DNA of 5,274 bases from Gammaproteobacteria bacterium (GTDB lineage: Bacteria > Pseudomonadota > Gammaproteobacteria > UBA9214). Numbering within the stretch: the stretch's first letter is position 1; the number at the start of each line of letters is the position of its first letter. A program made the translations under genes and the position numbers. Below the pieces are notes generated by a model, which did no database searches, was not told the DNA's origin, and saw only the letters and a program-made list of their open reading frames with translations. Positions 5,243-5,274 of this stretch are shown one piece after another. The stretch is from NCBI GenBank assembly GCA_030635865.1, contig DAOVYA010000138.1:1-5274 (forward strand), in the 5' to 3' direction.

Positions 5243-5274
5243 CCAGTCTTCAGGTCTGGCTTTTATCTATGTAA

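Noticed and set aside
5243..5264. Second hairpin (CCAG/CTGG) followed by TTTT on the plus strand as a plus-strand terminator
   Set aside because: The stem is only 4 bp before a mismatch, and no plus-strand gene leads into it.
1..5274. CRISPR array, tRNA, rRNA, complete insertion sequence or transposase
   Set aside because: No regularly spaced repeats, no cloverleaf-like sequence and no transposase-like reading frame were found on either strand.

Overview
The window carries four protein genes, all on the minus strand, so transcription runs from high to low coordinates. Gene content points to a gammaproteobacterium or close relative: a HolB start resembling the enterobacterial protein, an OprP-type outer-membrane porin, and periplasmic copper and disulfide machinery of an aerobic or denitrifying respirer. 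The genus cannot be named from this sequence.

Layout in transcription order. A strong intrinsic terminator (5201-5242) closes an unseen upstream gene. Next is a 453-residue secreted protein (3768-5129) that joins three normally separate units: an Sco/SenC copper chaperone, a class I cytochrome c domain and a PCuAC copper chaperone. A 203-bp AT-rich spacer with a perfect 15-bp tandem repeat and a perfect palindrome leads to a 412-residue secreted protein (2326-3564) joining a cyclophilin-type prolyl isomerase to a DsbA-like thiol oxidoreductase. A 378-bp gap (1948-2325) contains a GC-rich, strongly structured block, a second hairpin and a plausible promoter for the 533-residue OprO/OprP-type porin (346-1947). 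The low-coordinate end holds the first 84 codons of holB, the DNA polymerase III delta-prime subunit, cut by the window edge.

The two fusion proteins form a coherent periplasmic theme. One carries the parts for delivering copper to, and keeping reduced, a CuA-type site in cytochrome c oxidase or possibly nitrous oxide reductase, plus a heme c. The other carries two classical folding activities, proline isomerisation and disulfide formation. Each has its own leader region, so they look like neighbouring single-gene units rather than one tight operon. The porin and holB appear functionally unrelated to them. The best candidates for something unusual are the two domain fusions and the structured block in the 1948-2325 gap.
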